In this document: positions 32,601 through 35,600 of the stretch, one piece after another
How positions within the stretch are numbered: the first letter of the stretch is position 1
How the letters are laid out: every line of letters begins with the position of its first letter
NCBI GenBank assembly: GCA_016288655.1
Contig: JAEEKX010000034.1
Location: 31,845-95,844 of the forward strand
Length of the DNA: 64,000 nucleotides
Origin: Bacteroidales bacterium
Lineage (GTDB): Bacteria > Bacteroidota > Bacteroidia > Bacteroidales > WCHB1-69
Direction of reading: 5' to 3'
Notes under the pieces: generated by a model
The model's input: only the letters and a program-made list of their open reading frames with translations
Told to the model about the DNA's origin: nothing
The model's database searches: none
Translations under genes and position numbers: made by a program

Positions 32601-35600
32601 CGCCACCGGCTACGATGAGCACATCCCCACGGTAGTCCGACAATGACGAGAGCACACCCGAACGGGTGGCGATATGCGTGGCACCACCACCGGCGCCCCC
32701 TTGGTAATAGGATGAATAACCGTGGTATCCACTGTTGCCGCCACCGTTGTAGCCGCCCTGACGGGCAGCATAGGTCGAACTCTGGTTCAAGGCAGACTCG
32801 CCCTGGCCACCCACATTCACATACAACGTGCTGATCCCGTTCAAGTCGATGGTACCCGTGGCATATCCGCCCAGACCGCCAGAATAGGTGGAGGAACTGC
32901 TATAACGTCCGGATCCACCCTGTGCGCCATAGACTCGCAAGACCGCACTCTGCGCACCATCAGGCACCTGGAACACCTGCTCGGCACCCGTGTAGTTGAA
33001 GGTCGTCGTCTGAGTGGTGATGTTCACATGTTCAACCTGCAAATAGAAAACCGTATCTTCCGTGATGGCCGGCGTCGTGAACTCGGCACCCTCATGCAGC
33101 AGGTTCTCCCCTGCCGGGTCGGAATACCAACGATAGAAATAATCGTTGCCACTATATCCGGATGCTGTCAGCGTGGTGGAAGTACCGCAAGCCACCATGG
33201 TCTCGCCGCTTATGGCCGGAGCCGTCATCGGCGGGTTGATGGTCAACGTGGCCGTGGCACCGGGAACGGAACTGCCGCATTCGTCATCGAAAGTGCGCGT
33301 CACCGCAAAGACACCGATGCCCAGAGTCTCCCTGTCGGCCGCCGTCAAAGTATAAGAAGGCGTGGTCGTATTGACATTGACAGAAGGACCGATTTGCCAA
33401 TGATAAGTGATGTCGCCTCCGCCCGTGGCCGGAGTCCCGACAAGCGTAATCTCGTATTCGCTTTGGCAAACCTCCAAATCGTCAACACTCCCAGCATGAG
33501 GTGTAGTCAACTCGTTGACAGTGACAATATTGGAGTTTGCGACACATCCCTCTTCAGTCATTCCTTCAACCACATAACTGGCCGCATCGGCAGTGTAGGT
33601 GGCACCTGTCCCTACCTGCACGCCATTCCGCCTCCACACGTAGTTGTCCGCGCCACTGGCTGTCAAAAGGACAGTAGCACCGGCACACGTATAAGGATTC
33701 TCTGGCGCAACCTCGACAGTAGGAATCACCCGAACCGTATGGTCGATGACCGCATCGCAGTTGAATGAAGGACTGGAAACGGTGACCGTGTATGTTGTTG
33801 TCTCATTAGGAGTTACCGTCAACGTGTTGCTCGTCGCTCCGAGAATCGGCTCACCATTGGCCGCCCATGCATACGTCGGATTTGACATACAGTAAACATC
33901 TGCCTCCCAGCCCGAATAAAGCACCGAACCATCTGAATAGAAATAGACGGTCAGACTGTTACCCGTAGAAGTGAATGTATGACCGTTCCATGTGGAATTA
34001 CCGCTGCTGGTACCCATCTGGGGGGCTGAGCTGCTGGTGCCATTGTAGATGGTGATATAGTCGCAGCAGGACTCGAAATTGGCACTGTTGATGATCAGTG
34101 TGACATGATTGCCCACAGGGGCGGTAAAGGTTGTATAGTAGGAGGCGGAATTGGAATAATTGCCGGTGGGACCGCCATTGTCGTAGAAGTGGTATCTGTC
34201 GCCGGCATTCAACGTCCGGACAGTGGTGCCGGCATACATGTTGATCGTGCCTGTATAGCTGCTCGGGACGACCGATCCACCCTGTACCGTGAGGGTGCTG
34301 CTGCTGCCCGCCGACACGCACTCGCCATTATCGCTAGCCATAAAATCCACTGAGGGAGCATCCACAACAATGGTCTGAGCATGCTCCGTGCTGCAATAGT
34401 CATTGTAGGCCGACACCGTGTAGGTGGTGGTGATGCCCGGAGTGACCGTGTGCGTGGTGGAAGTGCTCACCGTGCCGTCACTCCACTCGTAGCGGACAAT
34501 GTCGCTGCTGGGGTTGTTGATGGTGAGGGTCACCGGCATCCGACACGTGGTGTTGGCAGATGCGGAGAGGGTGAAACTGGGCTGCGCGCCCAAGACGACC
34601 GGCACCGTGGTGATGGCCGACTGACAGGCCACCGTCATTCCCTCGAAAGTAATGCGTGCATAGCCGTTGCCCGTATGTCCAGTCTCCGTGCCGCCGCCAG
34701 GTGCGGTGAAGGAGGTGTTGCCGGCGATGGTTTGAGCGCCGGTCAGATAATAGTCGGAGGAGACGTTGTAGCCGGAGGGCGCGTTGGAAGCAGTGGAGGA
34801 GGTCCAGACATAGCCGGAACCGCCGCCGCCGTATCTGCCGTCGGAGTCGGAGTCGCTATCATAGGCGCCGCCGCCGCCGTACCAGCCGCCGCCGCCGCCA
34901 CCGCAGGAGTAGTTGTATGCGTCGCCGCCCTGTCCGAACGTTCCACGGGTGGAGGTGATACTGTTCCATGAGATGCCGCCCTGAGTCGGGGTGGCGCCGC
35001 CGCCGCTGCGGTTGGCGCCAGTGACATAGGAACCCGAAACGTAGTTGTAGTAGCCGTCACCGCCATAGGCGCCGCCACCGCAACCTGCCGGATTCGCGCT
35101 GCCGTAGGAGATGCCCGCGCCACCGCCGCCGCCGGCGACGATGATCCTGTCGTACAAGGTGCTGCCGATCACGCGGATGTCTGTGCCACCACCGCCGCCA
35201 CGGCCATTGATGACACCGTCGCCGCCGCCGTTCCAGCCGCCCGTGGTGTTCGTGCTGCCAGCACCACCAACATATACGTTGAACTGGCTGATGCCCGACA
35301 AGTTAGAGATCGTGCCGACAGAGTAGCCGCCACGACCGCCCGTATAACTGCCGTAAGTGCCGCCTTGCGCACCCCACACCTGCAGGGTGGCAGCGGTGGC
35401 GCCGCTGGGCACCGCAACCGTCTGAACGCTTCCCGTAAACGAGAAGTCATACACCGGATTGTATGTACCTGAATAGGCGCGTACATAATAAGTGGCGTTG
35501 CTATAGTTGTTGTTCACCGTGTAGGTAGTACCCTCGTGCAGCGGATCGCCCGAACAACTGGCGTTGCTCCACCAGCCGTAGGTCAGGCCCGGCACTGGGT

